DNA of 64,000 nt from positions 496,001 to 560,000 of the forward strand of contig NZ_CP015625.1 in the NCBI RefSeq assembly GCF_002007565.1, given 5' to 3'. The position numbers and the translations under genes are program-made. Below are positions 44,477 to 54,377 of this stretch, piece after piece. Positions within the stretch are counted from its first letter, which is position 1, and each line of letters starts with the position of its first letter. The stretch is from Ditibartonella choladocola (lineage in GTDB: Bacteria > Pseudomonadota > Alphaproteobacteria > Rhizobiales > Rhizobiaceae). The notes beneath the pieces are model-generated. The model had not been told where the DNA came from and made no database searches. It saw only the letters and a program-made list of their open reading frames with translations.

Positions 44477-45262
44477 ATGAAGCTATATGTGATCAATCTT
44501 GATCGTTCACCAGACCGATTGGACCGCCTTGATAAAATTTTTAGGAAGTTGAATCTTGATTTTTCACGTATTCCGGCAATAGACGGGCTTCATCTTGATG
44601 AAAAATTCGTTGCCAATGTCAGGCAACACCAGCTATGGCCGGATCCGTTTACACGTGGGGAAATTGCCTGCTTTTTAAGCCATAAATTGGCAATCGAAAA
44701 AGTGGCAGCAGGAGAAGACGATTTTGCAGCCATTTTTGAAGATGATGTTATTTTGTCGGAAGACGCCGCCGAGTTTTTGAAGAATGACGATTGGATTCCC
44801 GAAACTGCAGATGTTGTCAAGATTGAAACCCATGGTAAAAAAGTCTGGCTGGGAAAGTCGATAGCCGTGAAAAACGGTTATAGCGTTGCGCCATTGAAAA
44901 GTCGGCATATCATGGCTGCGGGCTATATAATTTCAAAACCGGCAGCAAAGCGACTTGACGCGATGATGGTACAAATAACATTTCCGTTCGACCATTTTCT
45001 TTTCAACCCGAAATGTCACGTATTTGAAAAATTTGAAATGTGGCAACTTGATCCGGCAATTGTGCGGCAAGCCGGTTTGGAAAGCACTCTTTCTGTTGAT
45101 CGTACACAAATTGCCATAGTCAACAAACAAAGCCGACGCGCATCAAAAACTTTCAGGCGCGAGCTAAAACGGTTTTTTTCGCGCGCAAAAACCGGCCTTT
45201 GGGGCATGTCTATCAACCTTTTTACGCGAGAAAAATGGAAACGGGTCAAATTCAAACCTTGA
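44477..45262 (+). CDS. Glycosyltransferase family 25 (LPS glycosyltransferase-like)
   Basis: A 261-residue family 25 glycosyltransferase. The N-terminal strand MKLYVINLDRSPDRLDRLD, the GEIACFLSHKLAIEKV segment and the metal-binding FEDDV (E88, D89, D90) are all diagnostic. HIMAAGYIISKPAAKRL and FPFDHFLFNP follow in the expected places. Such enzymes add galactose or glucose to lipooligosaccharide cores. No signal peptide is present, so it acts at the cytoplasmic face. It is monocistronic. The basic C-terminal tail may bind the membrane. Confidence 0.9.
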   Translation: MKLYVINLDRSPDRLDRLDKIFRKLNLDFSRIPAIDGLHLDEKFVANVRQHQLWPDPFTRGEIACFLSHKLAIEKVAAGEDDFAAIFEDDVILSEDAAEFLKNDDWIPETADVVKIETHGKKVWLGKSIAVKNGYSVAPLKSRHIMAAGYIISKPAAKRLDAMMVQITFPFDHFLFNPKCHVFEKFEMWQLDPAIVRQAGLESTLSVDRTQIAIVNKQSRRASKTFRRELKRFFSRAKTGLWGMSINLFTREKWKRVKFKP

Positions 45263-45357
45263 GTTTTTCGCCCATCAGACCGGATTGAACGGTAAAATCG
45301 CTATTTTTGAATTGTTGCGAAGTTAAATTTCGCATTAGCCTGAGGGGAAAACGCAAA

Positions 45358-45389
45358 GGCTCATGCATTCACGGGCTCATGCATTCACG
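45358..45389. repeat. 16-bp perfect tandem duplication
   Basis: GGCTCATGCATTCACG occurs twice head-to-tail at 45358-45373 and 45374-45389 in the gap between the glycosyltransferase (+) and CAP-protein (-) genes. No gene or terminator role is evident. Confidence 0.7.
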
Positions 45390-45472
45390 CAATCGGAAAA
45401 GCATGAAAAGCAATGATGCATTATTCCGATCGGGCTATATCGACTGTTGATTTTTCTGTCTCGACGCCGATT

Positions 45473-45928
45473 TCAACGTTTGAATTCCATTGCCCAATAA
45501 ATATAATTGGGGCGCTTCGGTGATGTGGCCTTTGCCAGACCATAATAATGAAAAGACGGGTAAAGCATATTGCTTCTGTGGCCGGGGGAATTCATCCACA
45601 CATTATAGGCAGCCGAAACCGTTGAACGTCCGGCACACAGATTTTCTCCTGCTGCCCCATGAATGCCGAATTTGCGCAAACGTGTGACAAAATCATTACC
45701 CGAACTGATTGTGTGGGCAACCTTTTGAGCATCAGCCATAAGATTGGCCTGATCCTGAGCCATTTTTTCCAATTGGCTATCAGGTGCGAGAGGGCCACGA
45801 TCGTTTTGGGCTCGCAAAGCGTTGATGAGACTTGTCGGATCTTCACCGTCGGCAAAAGCCGGAATTCCTCCTGCTGTGCCAATCATGAAAGCACCGGAAA
45901 GAACAAAAAAATTTCTACGTGTCAGCAC
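45473..45928 (-). CDS. Tat-exported CAP (SCP/PR1-like) domain protein
   Basis: A 151-residue protein with a twin-arginine-like N-terminus (TRRNFFVLSG) and a cleavage-like IPAFADGED, so it is probably periplasmic. The CAP fold is shown by INALRAQNDRGPLAPDSQLE, AHTISSGNDF, GAAGENLCAG, then VWMNSPGHRSNMLYPSFHYYGLA and a final YIYWAMEF. Histidine and glutamate residues of the CAP cavity are present. Bacterial CAP proteins are widespread, but their role is generally unknown. The end near 45473 is intact. Confidence 0.9.
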   Translation of the reverse strand: MLTRRNFFVLSGAFMIGTAGGIPAFADGEDPTSLINALRAQNDRGPLAPDSQLEKMAQDQANLMADAQKVAHTISSGNDFVTRLRKFGIHGAAGENLCAGRSTVSAAYNVWMNSPGHRSNMLYPSFHYYGLAKATSPKRPNYIYWAMEFKR

Positions 45929-46232
45929 AATATCACCTGATTATTAAATAGGCTCATCAACAACGGGGGTTTTAAAGTCCGATGCCGTGAAAAACAATAG
46001 GTCGCAAACGCCCTGCCATTCCAATGCACCGAAAATTATGAGCCGGCTGAATTTATTAACAGATGTTTATGAATATTCTTTGGCAACGTCAAAATTTTTT
46101 AAGGCTTTTGTTTTTCAAGTGTATTTATTATCGACCACCATTCGAGAAAAACAGCGTTTCACCGTGTTTGCCACGACATTTCGCCCAACAATAGCGTGCT
46201 TGCATTTTTCAATGGAAAAGGGAAAGCAAAAC
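45929..46232. other. Intergenic region
   Basis: About 300 bases, AT-rich, between two minus-strand genes. No convincing gene, hairpin or repeat. Confidence 0.4.
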
Positions 46233-46499
46233 CTATTTGATCCAACTTAAAATACGCATGATAATAAATATCGGAACAACAATTGCAGCGCCGACGATCA
46301 GAACATTGAAGAGCTTTTCAAATGCTTCAAAACCCATTGACCATAACGAGGTGAAGAAATGGCTGATTTTCCAGACAACATCCATTGGTGTCCAGCCGAG
46401 AAGCGTCATCACAATGCCGACCAGAATTGAAAAGACGAGCAGTTTGATAACGACGCGTCCAGGTGTATCTCCAAGAAATGAATTGAGCGGCTTTGACAT
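46233..46499 (-). CDS. DUF6460-type small membrane protein
   Basis: An 88-residue protein with two hydrophobic helices (about residues 16-36 and 64-84). It begins MSKPLNSFLGDTPGRVVIKL and ends IIMRILSWIK. The GDTPGRVVIKLLVFSILVGI pattern is typical of the DUF6460 family found in Hyphomicrobiales, sometimes mis-labelled integrase. The function is unknown. It is probably an inner-membrane protein with both termini in the cytoplasm. It stands alone. Confidence 0.8.
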   Translation of the reverse strand: MSKPLNSFLGDTPGRVVIKLLVFSILVGIVMTLLGWTPMDVVWKISHFFTSLWSMGFEAFEKLFNVLIVGAAIVVPIFIIMRILSWIK

Positions 46500-46901
46500 T
46501 GACTATCCCTCAAAGGTGCAAAATAAAACCTTAAATAGGTCTCGACGGTTTAAAGTTCAATCTCCATCATTTTCAGTCTCAAGACAATAACAGCCAGTGT
46601 CGAATTAGCAAATTTTCCAAATCTGGCTTTCGTCAATATCTCTTTCTTCATTGAATGAGACGAACGCCTTAAATAGTCTTTCAAGGCCATCGCATAACTT
46701 GAAGGAAAGTTTGGAGTTTGGCGTATATTTTAATCGGCAAAACTGCTTTCTTGACTGAAAAAAGCAGGATGAAGCGCAAAGCAGAAGAATGGGCTTTAAC
46801 AAGAAGGCCAGTCGCGAATACGAACATAGAAGCAATGATACTTTCCGTACTCATTGCTGCTTTGTCTGACAAACACAATGCGGCCTCTTTACAGAAGTTT
46901 T
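46500..46901. other. Intergenic region between minus-strand small genes
   Basis: About 400 bases with open frames on both strands (46605-46835 minus and the start of a TTG frame at 46718 plus), but none has recognisable content. I see nothing I can support as a gene here. Confidence 0.4.
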
Positions 46902-47030
46902 TTAACGCTTGTTGTTTTTTGTCGACTTTTCTTTTTCCACCTGCTTTTCAAGCTTTCCGCCTTTCAAAGGTGGTGTCACTTCCTTTGCAACGTCACTTGC
47001 CCGTTCATGATCTACAGGTAATTTTCCCAT
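46902..47030 (-). CDS. Small basic protein, 42 residues
   Basis: A 42-codon gene. The ATG at 47030 follows GGGAG at about seven bases. The product begins MGKLPVDHERASDVAKEV, continues TPPLKGGKLEKQVEKEK and ends with a lysine/asparagine tail. It is hydrophilic and highly charged, with no membrane segment or cysteine. The good ribosome binding site and sensible composition favour a real gene. It is divergent from xseA, 146 bases away. I do not recognise a named family, and the function is unknown. Confidence 0.6.
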   Translation of the reverse strand: MGKLPVDHERASDVAKEVTPPLKGGKLEKQVEKEKSTKNNKR

Positions 47031-47176
47031 TTTTTACTCCCGAAGCTGATTTGAATGAAACGAAAAAGAAGAATAATTGTTCCCGTTCATTGTATCGTGG
47101 CGGTTTTTTAACAGCTTGAAGTCGGCGGCATTTATGTCTAGTGGATTAACCGCAACAATTGATATAATGTGGGCAT

Positions 47177-48748
47177 ATGAGTGATTTTTTCTCTGAAAAC
47201 AGTGCTGCAACCAATGCGGTAGAATATACGGTTTCCGAAATATCGGGCGCGTTGAAGCGTACGGTAGAGGATCAATTCGGCCATGTTCGGGTTCGCGGCG
47301 AAATTTCAGGATATAGAGGGCCGCACGCATCCGGTCACGCTTATTTTGCTTTGAAAGATGATAAAGCGCGCCTTGAAGCTGTTATCTGGCGTGGCGTAAT
47401 GGGCAAACTCAAATTCCTTCCCGAAGAAGGAATGGAAGTGATTGCTACCGGTAAACTCACAACCTATCCCGGATCGTCCAAATATCAGATTGTCATTGAT
47501 AGCCTTGAACCGGCGGGTGTCGGCGCATTGATGGCACTTCTGGAAGCAAGAAAAAAGAAACTTGCCGCCGAAGGACTATTCGACGAAGCCAATAAACAAT
47601 TATTGCCCTTTATGCCCAAGGTAATAGGTGTAGTCACTTCGCCGACAGGTGCTGTTATCCGCGATATTATCCATCGCATTTCCGACCGCTTTCCCCTTCA
47701 TATTGTTGTTTGGCCGGTGCGAGTTCAGGGAGAGACGTGCGGGGCCGAGGTTGCAGCCGCAGTTTCAGGCTTTAATGCTTTGGAAGAAGGCGGACCAATC
47801 CCGAAGCCCGATCTTATCATTGTTGCGCGCGGGGGTGGCAGCCTTGAAGATTTATGGGGATTTAATGATGAAATCGTTGTAAGGGCTGTTGCCTCTTCAC
47901 TCATTCCGGTAATTTCCGCTGTCGGCCACGAGACTGATTGGACATTGGTGGATTATGCGGCGGATGTGCGTGCACCAACGCCGACCGGTGCTGCGGAAAT
48001 GGCAGTTCCCGTCAAAGCGGAATTGGAGGCAAGCGTTGCTTCTCTTTATGCGAGATTATTGGGGGGAATTTCCCGCCAATTCGATTTCCGCAAGCAAAAA
48101 CTTTATAGCGCAGTGCGTGCACTTCCTTCTGTCGACCAGTTGCTCGCACTGCCGCGCCGCCGTTTTGACGAGGCTGCAAGCAGGCTGGAACGGTCTCTGA
48201 CAGTAAATTCCGAAAAGAAAAGACAGGATTTCAACCTGTTGGCGCGCGGGCTTTCACCGCATCTGGTTACCAGTCTTATCAATCAGAATCGCCAAAAGAT
48301 AAGCCATATCGCCTTGCGACTTGAACAGGCATTTATTGCATTAACAATAGGAAAAAGACAAAAGCTCCTATCGGTGACGAGGAGTTTCAACCCGCGACTT
48401 GCCGAAAGCATCATGGATAAGGCCAAAGAAGCCGGTTTGTTTTATTTCATGCGTCTTCAAAATGCTTTTGTGCTCATTGTTGAAAAACAACGTCAGAAAG
48501 TTGATATGGCGGCGCGGTTGTTAAACTCGGTTTCATATGAAAAGACACTTGAACGCGGTTTTGCGCTGGTTCTCGATACAGAAGGAAAGCTTGTCAAAAA
48601 CGCGCGAGAAGTTCCTGAAAACGGGTTTTTGAAGATCAGATTTTCTGACGATACGATTGACGCAACAACGGTTCACAAAGCCCATCAACCGGCAAAAAAA
48701 CAAAAACGCCATCCGGTTGACGATGACAATCAGGGGGATCTCTTTTGA
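47177..48748 (+). CDS. xseA: Exodeoxyribonuclease VII large subunit
   Basis: A 523-residue nuclease subunit. The N-terminal OB-fold covers about residues 15-115 ([38 protein letters not shown]). The catalytic domain includes [40 protein letters not shown] and [30 protein letters not shown] long coiled-coil region and a C-terminal basic tail follow. With the small subunit XseB (not in this window) it degrades single-stranded DNA into oligonucleotides. It overlaps the next gene by four bases. Confidence 0.96.
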   Translation: MSDFFSENSAATNAVEYTVSEISGALKRTVEDQFGHVRVRGEISGYRGPHASGHAYFALKDDKARLEAVIWRGVMGKLKFLPEEGMEVIATGKLTTYPGSSKYQIVIDSLEPAGVGALMALLEARKKKLAAEGLFDEANKQLLPFMPKVIGVVTSPTGAVIRDIIHRISDRFPLHIVVWPVRVQGETCGAEVAAAVSGFNALEEGGPIPKPDLIIVARGGGSLEDLWGFNDEIVVRAVASSLIPVISAVGHETDWTLVDYAADVRAPTPTGAAEMAVPVKAELEASVASLYARLLGGISRQFDFRKQKLYSAVRALPSVDQLLALPRRRFDEAASRLERSLTVNSEKKRQDFNLLARGLSPHLVTSLINQNRQKISHIALRLEQAFIALTIGKRQKLLSVTRSFNPRLAESIMDKAKEAGLFYFMRLQNAFVLIVEKQRQKVDMAARLLNSVSYEKTLERGFALVLDTEGKLVKNAREVPENGFLKIRFSDDTIDATTVHKAHQPAKKQKRHPVDDDNQGDLF

Positions 48749-49341
48749 AAGCTCTGGCAGAAGGGCTAATGCTTGGTGCTGACGGGAAAATCCGTTGCGC
48801 ATGGGCGGGCAAGGACGCGCTTTATTTAGCCTATCACGATCATGAATGGGGCAAGCCTGTTTACGATGACAATCATTTATTCGAGAAAATTTGTCTGGAA
48901 GGATTTCAGGCCGGCTTGTCGTGGCTGACAATATTGAGAAAACGGGAAAATTTTCGCAATTCATTCGATGGGTTCGATTTTAACAAAATCGCTTTTTATG
49001 ACGAAGAGAAAATAGATGAACTAGCGAAAAATCCGGGTATTATCCGCCATATCGGAAAAATCCGGTCGGTAGTGAACAATGCCAAATGCGCTCGTCAACT
49101 CGTTGAAGAAAAGGGAAATCTCGCCGATTATTTCTGGTCTTTTCAGCCGCCCGAATCCGAACGGTTCAAACATGTCGATTATGCAACGCTTAAATTAAAT
49201 CCGATAACGCCGGCTTCAATCCGCCTTTCAAAAGATTTGAAAAAACGCGGGTGGAGCTTTGTTGGCCCCACAACCTGTTATGCTTTCATGCAATCAATCG
49301 GCATTGTCAACGACCATATCGAAGGTTGTTTTTGTCGCTGA
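48745..49341 (+). CDS. tag: DNA-3-methyladenine glycosylase I
   Basis: A 198-residue base-excision repair glycosylase. Family features are IRCAWAGKD (zinc cysteine), [39 protein letters not shown], and the C-terminal [28 protein letters not shown] with further zinc ligands (His and Cys). The start is a TTG overlapping the xseA stop (TTGA), after a strong GGGGGA. An ATG at 48769 would remove the first eight residues but lacks comparable spacing. It is translationally coupled to xseA, giving a two-gene DNA-repair unit. Confidence 0.93.
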   Translation: MKALAEGLMLGADGKIRCAWAGKDALYLAYHDHEWGKPVYDDNHLFEKICLEGFQAGLSWLTILRKRENFRNSFDGFDFNKIAFYDEEKIDELAKNPGIIRHIGKIRSVVNNAKCARQLVEEKGNLADYFWSFQPPESERFKHVDYATLKLNPITPASIRLSKDLKKRGWSFVGPTTCYAFMQSIGIVNDHIEGCFCR

Positions 49342-49394
49342 AAGCCGCTTTTCTCGGCTGTTTGGAAACACCAAATTTTCTTGGTAAAGCGGAC

Positions 49395-50186
49395 TTATTT
49401 TTTCTCCCCATTTTCCTGTGGTGCTGAAGTCAGACTTTTTTCGGCTTCAAAACGGGTGAATTTTATTTTTTTGGCAAGATCTGCAAAATGGCTATTCAAG
49501 TAATCCTGAAAACGGGCAGATGTCAGGCTTCCTTCTGCCGTTCCAGTGTTGGAACCGAACAGAAAACTGTGGCTGGACTGATGTCTTATGTCGAGAATAC
49601 CGGCATCAACAAGTTCGTTTTTGTCGATATGGATAAAATTTGCACCGGCCACAGGTAACTTCTCACGGGAAAATAAATCGCTGAAAAAATTATCGTGCCC
49701 GTTTTCGCCCATCGAGACACGAGCATTTGCGTCAATATTACATTCAAGGCCGGTCAATATATAATCGCCTGGAGCAATTGGAGAAAATGCTGTCGCAATT
49801 GTTTTATTGGTGAGCTTTTCCGAAATCGTCTCAAAGGTTACTTTACCGAGGAACCATTTATCCGATTTGCCAAGAATCCATTTGGTTTGCGAAATCGCTT
49901 TGTCGGATAAACCGGCAATTGTATAATTATCTCTACCGGAATAAACATTTGTATAATTTTTCTGGTCAAGCCTGTCACCAACGATTTGCCGCAAGCGTAT
50001 TGTTGTGCTTTGGCAAAACCGGCCTTCATAAACGACTCTGACAGCAATGGCCGCACCTTTTTGGGAAATCGTATTCTGGAAGAAATTAACAGCTTCATCG
50101 CTATTAATGTCATTTTTCTTGGAGTTCGTGCAATCGGCACAAAAAATACACAAAAAAACCAATAACAAAGTCCGATAATGCGGCAT
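49395..50186 (-). CDS. Unknown exported protein or lipoprotein
   Basis: A 263-residue protein starting MPHYRTLLLVFLCIFCADC at 50186 after GGGTAGAG. Longer frames upstream lack a signal. The N-terminus is a hydrophobic signal sequence ending in FCADC, a weak lipobox (the residue before Cys is Asp, unusual). The mature part is rich in N, D, T and S with paired cysteines (EGRFCQS, LECNID) and beta-strand character, and a fibronectin-like or lectin-like fold is conceivable. The ending ENGEKK is charged. I do not recognise it. It converges with tag, separated by 53 bases. Confidence 0.65.
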   Translation of the reverse strand: MPHYRTLLLVFLCIFCADCTNSKKNDINSDEAVNFFQNTISQKGAAIAVRVVYEGRFCQSTTIRLRQIVGDRLDQKNYTNVYSGRDNYTIAGLSDKAISQTKWILGKSDKWFLGKVTFETISEKLTNKTIATAFSPIAPGDYILTGLECNIDANARVSMGENGHDNFFSDLFSREKLPVAGANFIHIDKNELVDAGILDIRHQSSHSFLFGSNTGTAEGSLTSARFQDYLNSHFADLAKKIKFTRFEAEKSLTSAPQENGEKK

Positions 50187-50495
50187 TTTCTCTACCCGAA
50201 GCTTTCCGTTTAACCGGATACACTGGGTAACAGTATATCGTTGGAAATAAAATGGGTTACCGCGATCAAGCCGGATTATAGCTGAAGAAGATGTGGATAA
50301 AGCGTGGTCATTAGCCACTCAAACGCGAATGGACATAACAGATGTGGAATGACGGAAGGGCAAAAGCGGATATTCAATTGTGATTTTACCAATAAACTTT
50401 AGCGGGCAGGGAATGCATGCCTTGCCGCTTGGTTCACGATGAGTTACAAACCAACACCCTTTCAATTGCAGAACAGTTTTATTGGCAGGAATAAA
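50187..50495. promoter_or_regulatory. Divergent promoter region upstream of hisS
   Basis: A 309-base gap between the unknown exported protein (-) and hisS (+). It contains an imperfect hairpin at about 50401-50431 (AGCGGGCAGG...CCTTGCCGCT) shortly before hisS that might fold in the leader RNA. A T-box is not evident. Confidence 0.4.
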
Positions 50496-51986
50496 ATGGC
50501 AGACAGACAGGTAAAAACGATAGCACGCGTTCCTCGCGGGTTTGTTGATCGCACGAGCGCGGAACTCGACGCAGCAGAAAAGATGATGTCGGTTATTCGT
50601 AGCGTCTATGAACTTTACGGGTTTGAAGCGGTTGAAACACCGATTTTTGAATATACTGATGCGCTGGGAAAATTCCTGCCCGATCAGGATCGTCCGAATG
50701 CCGGTGTTTTTTCTATTCAGGATGATGACGAACAATGGATGTCATTGCGATATGATCTGACGGCACCACTTGCACGTTATTTTGCCGAAAATTTTGAAAG
50801 TCTGCCAAAGCCTTATCGCAGTTATCGTGTTGGCTGGGTCTTCCGTAACGAGAAGCCGGGACCGGGACGTTTCCGCCAATTCATGCAATTTGATGCCGAT
50901 ACTGTAGGAACGCCGACCGTTGCGGCTGATGCCGAAATTTGCATGATGGCAGCCGATACGATGGAACGGCTTGGTATAGAGCGCGGCGATTATGTCGTTC
51001 GGGTGAATAACCGCAAAATCCTTGATGGAGTGCTGGAGCTGATCGGCCTTCAAGGCGAAAACAATGCGGAAAAAAGACTGACTGTTCTTCGTGCCATCGA
51101 CAAGCTGGACAAGTTCGGCTCTGAGGGCGTGAAGCTGCTCCTCGGTAAAGGCCGTCTGGATGAAAGTGGCGATTTCACCAAGGGAGCCGAGCTTTCGGAT
51201 GAAGCGATTGCCAAAGTTCTTTCTTTTATCAATGCCGGTGCTGACAATGGTGAGGCAACCCTTGCCAATCTTGCAAAGGTGGTTGAAGGAAGCAGCCGCG
51301 GCAAAGAAGGCGTTGATGAACTACAGGATATGCTGGCACTTTTTACGGCAGCGGGCTATGAAAAACGGATCAAAATTGACCCGTCTGTTGTTCGCGGGCT
51401 TGAATATTATACAGGACCGGTTTTCGAGGTCGAATTGTTATTCGATGTTGTCAATGAAGACGGACAAAAAGTTGTTTTCGGTTCGGTCGGCGGTGGCGGG
51501 CGATATGACGGGTTGGTATCGCGTTTTCGCAGCGAACCGGTTCCGGCAACCGGCTTTTCAATCGGTGTTTCGAGATTGATGACGGCCTTGAAAAACCTTG
51601 GCAAACTTGATCTTGATGAAAAAACAGGACCGGTTGTTGTTTTGGTGATGGATAAAGACCGGACCTCGCTTGAACGCTATCAGAATATGGTTGCCAGGCT
51701 TCGTAATGCCGGTATTCGTTCCGAACTTTATGTTGGTGGTTCGGGCATGAAAGCGCAAATGAAATATGCCGATCGCCGTCATGCCCCTTGTGTTATTATT
51801 CAAGGTTCGCAAGAACGGGCTGAAAATCAGGTGCAGATCAAGGATCTTGTTGAAGGTGCAAGATTGTCGGCTGAAATTGAAGATAATAAAACGTGGCGTG
51901 AAAGCCGTCCCGCACAAATTACAGTAGACGAAAATAAAATGGTCGACGCGGTTAAAGACATTCTCGCCGCGCAAGATCGGAAATAG
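50496..51986 (+). CDS. hisS: Histidyl-tRNA synthetase
   Basis: A 496-residue class II aminoacyl-tRNA synthetase starting [19 protein letters not shown] at 50496, preceded by AGGA. An upstream GTG-type extension from 50439 lacks support. Motif 2 is [32 protein letters not shown] (in part: [17 protein letters not shown]), and the HisRS-specific segments are [16 protein letters not shown] and [14 protein letters not shown]. Motif 3 contains [12 protein letters not shown]-terminal anticodon-binding domain follows. It begins the hisS-hisZ-hisG run, with hisZ 21 bases downstream. Confidence 0.96.
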   Translation: MADRQVKTIARVPRGFVDRTSAELDAAEKMMSVIRSVYELYGFEAVETPIFEYTDALGKFLPDQDRPNAGVFSIQDDDEQWMSLRYDLTAPLARYFAENFESLPKPYRSYRVGWVFRNEKPGPGRFRQFMQFDADTVGTPTVAADAEICMMAADTMERLGIERGDYVVRVNNRKILDGVLELIGLQGENNAEKRLTVLRAIDKLDKFGSEGVKLLLGKGRLDESGDFTKGAELSDEAIAKVLSFINAGADNGEATLANLAKVVEGSSRGKEGVDELQDMLALFTAAGYEKRIKIDPSVVRGLEYYTGPVFEVELLFDVVNEDGQKVVFGSVGGGGRYDGLVSRFRSEPVPATGFSIGVSRLMTALKNLGKLDLDEKTGPVVVLVMDKDRTSLERYQNMVARLRNAGIRSELYVGGSGMKAQMKYADRRHAPCVIIQGSQERAENQVQIKDLVEGARLSAEIEDNKTWRESRPAQITVDENKMVDAVKDILAAQDRK

Positions 51987-52007
51987 ATAGTGTCAAGCGG
52001 GAAAGAT

Positions 52008-53150
52008 ATGACCGAACCCGAAATAAAAACGAAAACAATTGAAGAATTTTTTGCAAATAATAATTTGCAGACGGTATCAATTCCTATTTTACAACCGTCC
52101 GAACCTTTTCTGGATATGGCGGGAGAGGATTTACGCCGCCGCATTTTTATGACGGAAAATGAAAATGGCGACAGTTTGTGCTTGCGTCCCGAATTTACGA
52201 TTCCGGTTTGTATAAAACATATTAAAACAGGTGCGACAACGCCGCGCCGTTATGCCTATATTGGCGAAGTATTCAGACAAAGCCGTTCTGGCGAAAACAG
52301 TTTTTATCAGGCAGGTATAGAAGATTTGGGCGATGTTGATGAAGCAACAGCCGATTCACGCTGTCTCTATGATGCCTTGTCTCTATTGAAACATATATCG
52401 GGAAATCCCGCATATACAGTCTTGTTGGGCGACCAGAATGTTTTTGCCTCGGTTCTTCAGGAACTCGGTATTGTTCCGACATGGCAAAAAAGGCTGTTGC
52501 GCAGTTTCGGAAACGCCAGACAATTGCGTGATCTTTTGCATATTCTGGCTGAGCCGAAAAGCGAACAAAGCTTGCCTGCTGATCTTATGAAGCTTGTCGA
52601 GGCTCAGGATGAGGCAGCTTTGACCAATTATATTGAAGGGGAAATGCTTGACGCGGGCATTTCGCCATCTGCCGGACGCAGCCCGACAGAAATTGCCAGA
52701 CGCCTTTTGGAAAAACAGCTTTTGTCGTCGGTGAGGCTGACCAAACCGGTGTTGGAGGCTTTGGAAGAATTTCTGTCTATCCGCTTGGCTCTTGATGAAG
52801 CCGAAGAGGCTCTTTTCGAGTTCGGGAAAAAACACGAACTGGTAAGCGACCATTTTCTGATGCCGTTCAAAGCACGAAATCGCGCTTTTTCAAACAGGGG
52901 GATTGCTCTTGAAAGCTTGCAATATGATGCAGCTTTTGGCCGTCCGCTTGACTATTACACCGGATTTGTTTTTGAAATCCGCCGTGACAGTGATGTCATG
53001 ATCGGTGGCGGTCGCTACAACCGGTTAATGACAATGTTGGGAGCCGACAGACCCATACCGGCGGTCGGTTTTTCGGTCTGGCTCGACAGACTCGCGAATG
53101 GCAAAGCCAACGGAATTGGAGTCGAAAGCAGGGAAGGGAAATCATTATGA
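52008..53150 (+). CDS. hisZ: ATP phosphoribosyltransferase regulatory subunit HisZ
   Basis: A 380-residue HisRS paralogue that lacks aminoacylation function and activates short-form HisG. The start at 52008 ([15 protein letters not shown]) follows GGGAAAG. A GTG at 51990 is a possible longer start. Retained class II motifs are [34 protein letters not shown] and [15 protein letters not shown], with [11 protein letters not shown]. It overlaps hisG by four bases (ATGA), so the two subunits are cotranslated. Confidence 0.93.
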   Translation: MTEPEIKTKTIEEFFANNNLQTVSIPILQPSEPFLDMAGEDLRRRIFMTENENGDSLCLRPEFTIPVCIKHIKTGATTPRRYAYIGEVFRQSRSGENSFYQAGIEDLGDVDEATADSRCLYDALSLLKHISGNPAYTVLLGDQNVFASVLQELGIVPTWQKRLLRSFGNARQLRDLLHILAEPKSEQSLPADLMKLVEAQDEAALTNYIEGEMLDAGISPSAGRSPTEIARRLLEKQLLSSVRLTKPVLEALEEFLSIRLALDEAEEALFEFGKKHELVSDHFLMPFKARNRAFSNRGIALESLQYDAAFGRPLDYYTGFVFEIRRDSDVMIGGGRYNRLMTMLGADRPIPAVGFSVWLDRLANGKANGIGVESREGKSL

Positions 53151-53848
53151 CAGTTACACTCGCGCTTCCCTCCAAAGGCCGTCTTAAAGATAAAACACTG
53201 GAAACTTTGAAAGACGCCGGTTATCAGATCGCGCTTGCCGATAACGAACGTAATTATCGGGCAACAGTCGCCAACGATAAAAATATTGATATTCTTTTTT
53301 TATCGGCTTCCGAGATTGCTCGTGAACTTGGCTACGGGAATGTTGATCTTGGCGTCACGGGACAGGATTTGATAAACGAAACGCTTGCTCATCCCGAAAC
53401 AAAAGTCAAAGTTGAGGTTCCGCTCCGTTTCGGTTTTGCCGATGTGGTGGTGGCTGTTCCTGCTGTTTGGCATGATGTTGTAACTATGGCCGATCTTGAT
53501 GATGTTGCTGCGGAATTTCGTCAACGGCACGGAAGGCGACTTCGTATTGCAACAAAATTCTGGCGTTTGACACAACAATTCTTTTCGCAAAAACATGGAA
53601 TACAAGTCTATCGCATTGTCGAAAGCTTGGGTGCAACCGAAGGTGCACCGGCGGCCGGTTCAGCCGACATGATTGTTGATATAACATCGACGGGTGAAAC
53701 GTTAAGAGCAAATAGGCTCAAAATATTGGATGACGGTGTCATTCTCAAATCACAAGCGTCACTTGTTTCGGCATTAAGAAGCCGTGAAAAAAAGGAAGTT
53801 CAGGCAATTATTGAAAAATTGCGCCATGTTGTAGATAAAAAAATCTAA
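53147..53848 (+). CDS. hisG: ATP phosphoribosyltransferase, short form (HisG_S)
   Basis: A 233-residue enzyme catalysing the first step of histidine biosynthesis: ATP plus PRPP gives phosphoribosyl-ATP. It starts [19 protein letters not shown]. The signature [10 protein letters not shown] and the ribose-phosphate loop [28 protein letters not shown] (in part: [19 protein letters not shown]) are present. The short length without the C-terminal regulatory domain fits the HisZ-dependent form, and hisZ overlaps it by four bases. Histidine inhibits this complex in other bacteria. Confidence 0.95.
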   Translation: MTVTLALPSKGRLKDKTLETLKDAGYQIALADNERNYRATVANDKNIDILFLSASEIARELGYGNVDLGVTGQDLINETLAHPETKVKVEVPLRFGFADVVVAVPAVWHDVVTMADLDDVAAEFRQRHGRRLRIATKFWRLTQQFFSQKHGIQVYRIVESLGATEGAPAAGSADMIVDITSTGETLRANRLKILDDGVILKSQASLVSALRSREKKEVQAIIEKLRHVVDKKI

Positions 53849-53886
53849 AAGCCGAAAAAGAGAATAAAGCCATTTTCAGTTTTTAA

Positions 53887-53958
53887 AATCAGACAATAAC
53901 GTTCAATCAGACAATAATATTCAATCAAATAATAACGTTCAATCAGACAATAGCGTTA
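53887..53958. repeat. 18-bp tandem repeat (four copies)
   Basis: Four units of about AATCAGACAATAACGTTC start at 53887, 53905, 53923 and 53941. Units one and four are nearest the consensus. The last unit runs into the 3' end of the 53-residue minus-strand gene, so the repeat includes copies of its stop region. A replication-slippage origin is likely. Confidence 0.85.
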
Positions 53959-54104
53959 AGAGCCTCAATTCCGGTGAGGTCAAAAAACGCAAATGTCATA
54001 ATAATAAGCAGTATCACAAGAATGATTGCTGCAATCAGCAAGATAAAAAAACGCGATCTTATACGGCGTTTTTCAGAACAAGCAGGATCTGACCGATCAG
54101 CCAT
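53943..54104 (-). CDS. Small single-helix membrane protein, 53 residues
   Basis: A 53-residue protein from the ATG at 54104. It has a charged head (MADRSDPACSEKRRIRSRF), one strongly hydrophobic helix of about 22 residues (residues 19-40, FILLIAAIILVILLIIM), and a short polar end. The basic residues before the helix predict a cytoplasmic N-terminus. It starts five bases after the stop of the 65-residue gene, so the two are cotranscribed. The end overlaps an 18-bp tandem repeat. The family is unknown. The composition is coherent, so the gene is probably real. Confidence 0.6.
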   Translation of the reverse strand: MADRSDPACSEKRRIRSRFFILLIAAIILVILLIIMTFAFFDLTGIEALNAIV

Positions 54105-54109
54105 TAATT

Positions 54110-54307
54110 TTAGTCATCATTGCTGGAATTCAAACGGTCGGGACTTGTGCCTGCACCCGGTTCTCTTCCCAAATATCCCAAGTCTTGAAGCGATTTTTTA
54201 AGAAAAAGCTCTACTGCTTCTGCCTCGCTTTTTATTTTATGATTGTCGCGCAGGAAGTTTTGTAGTGCCGACAATGTCTGTGCATCAAGATTGAACGAAA
54301 TACCCAT
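54110..54307 (-). CDS. Small ribbon-helix-helix-like protein, 65 residues
   Basis: A 65-residue protein from an ATG preceded by AAGAGG. The first half (MGISFNLDAQTLSALQNF, then SEAEAVELFLKKSLQDLGYL) has the strand-helix-helix spacing of ribbon-helix-helix or ParD-type DNA-binding proteins. The tail is a flexible GAGTSPDRLNSSNDD. Hyphomicrobiales have many such short proteins. A toxin partner is not seen. The next gene is the small membrane protein, which is not a known toxin. The DNA-binding assignment is tentative. Confidence 0.6.
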   Translation of the reverse strand: MGISFNLDAQTLSALQNFLRDNHKIKSEAEAVELFLKKSLQDLGYLGREPGAGTSPDRLNSSNDD

Positions 54308-54339
54308 ATAGACCTCTTTAATATATCAAAAATATATAA

Positions 54340-54369
54340 AAAGCTCCTGCGCAGAAACGCAGGAGCTTT
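54340..54369 (-). terminator. Intrinsic terminator of the peroxiredoxin gene
   Basis: A 12-bp stem (AAAGCTCCTGCG / CGCAGGAGCTTT) with a six-base loop. On the minus strand it is followed by a T-rich TTTTATATATTTTT stretch. It lies nine bases beyond the peroxiredoxin stop and just before the start of the 65-residue gene. Confidence 0.88.
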
Positions 54370-54377
54370 GATTGAAA

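Noticed and set aside
46718..47119. A 133-codon plus-strand frame from a TTG start before xseA
   Set aside because: It overlaps the better supported 42-residue minus-strand gene, and its second half has non-protein-like composition.
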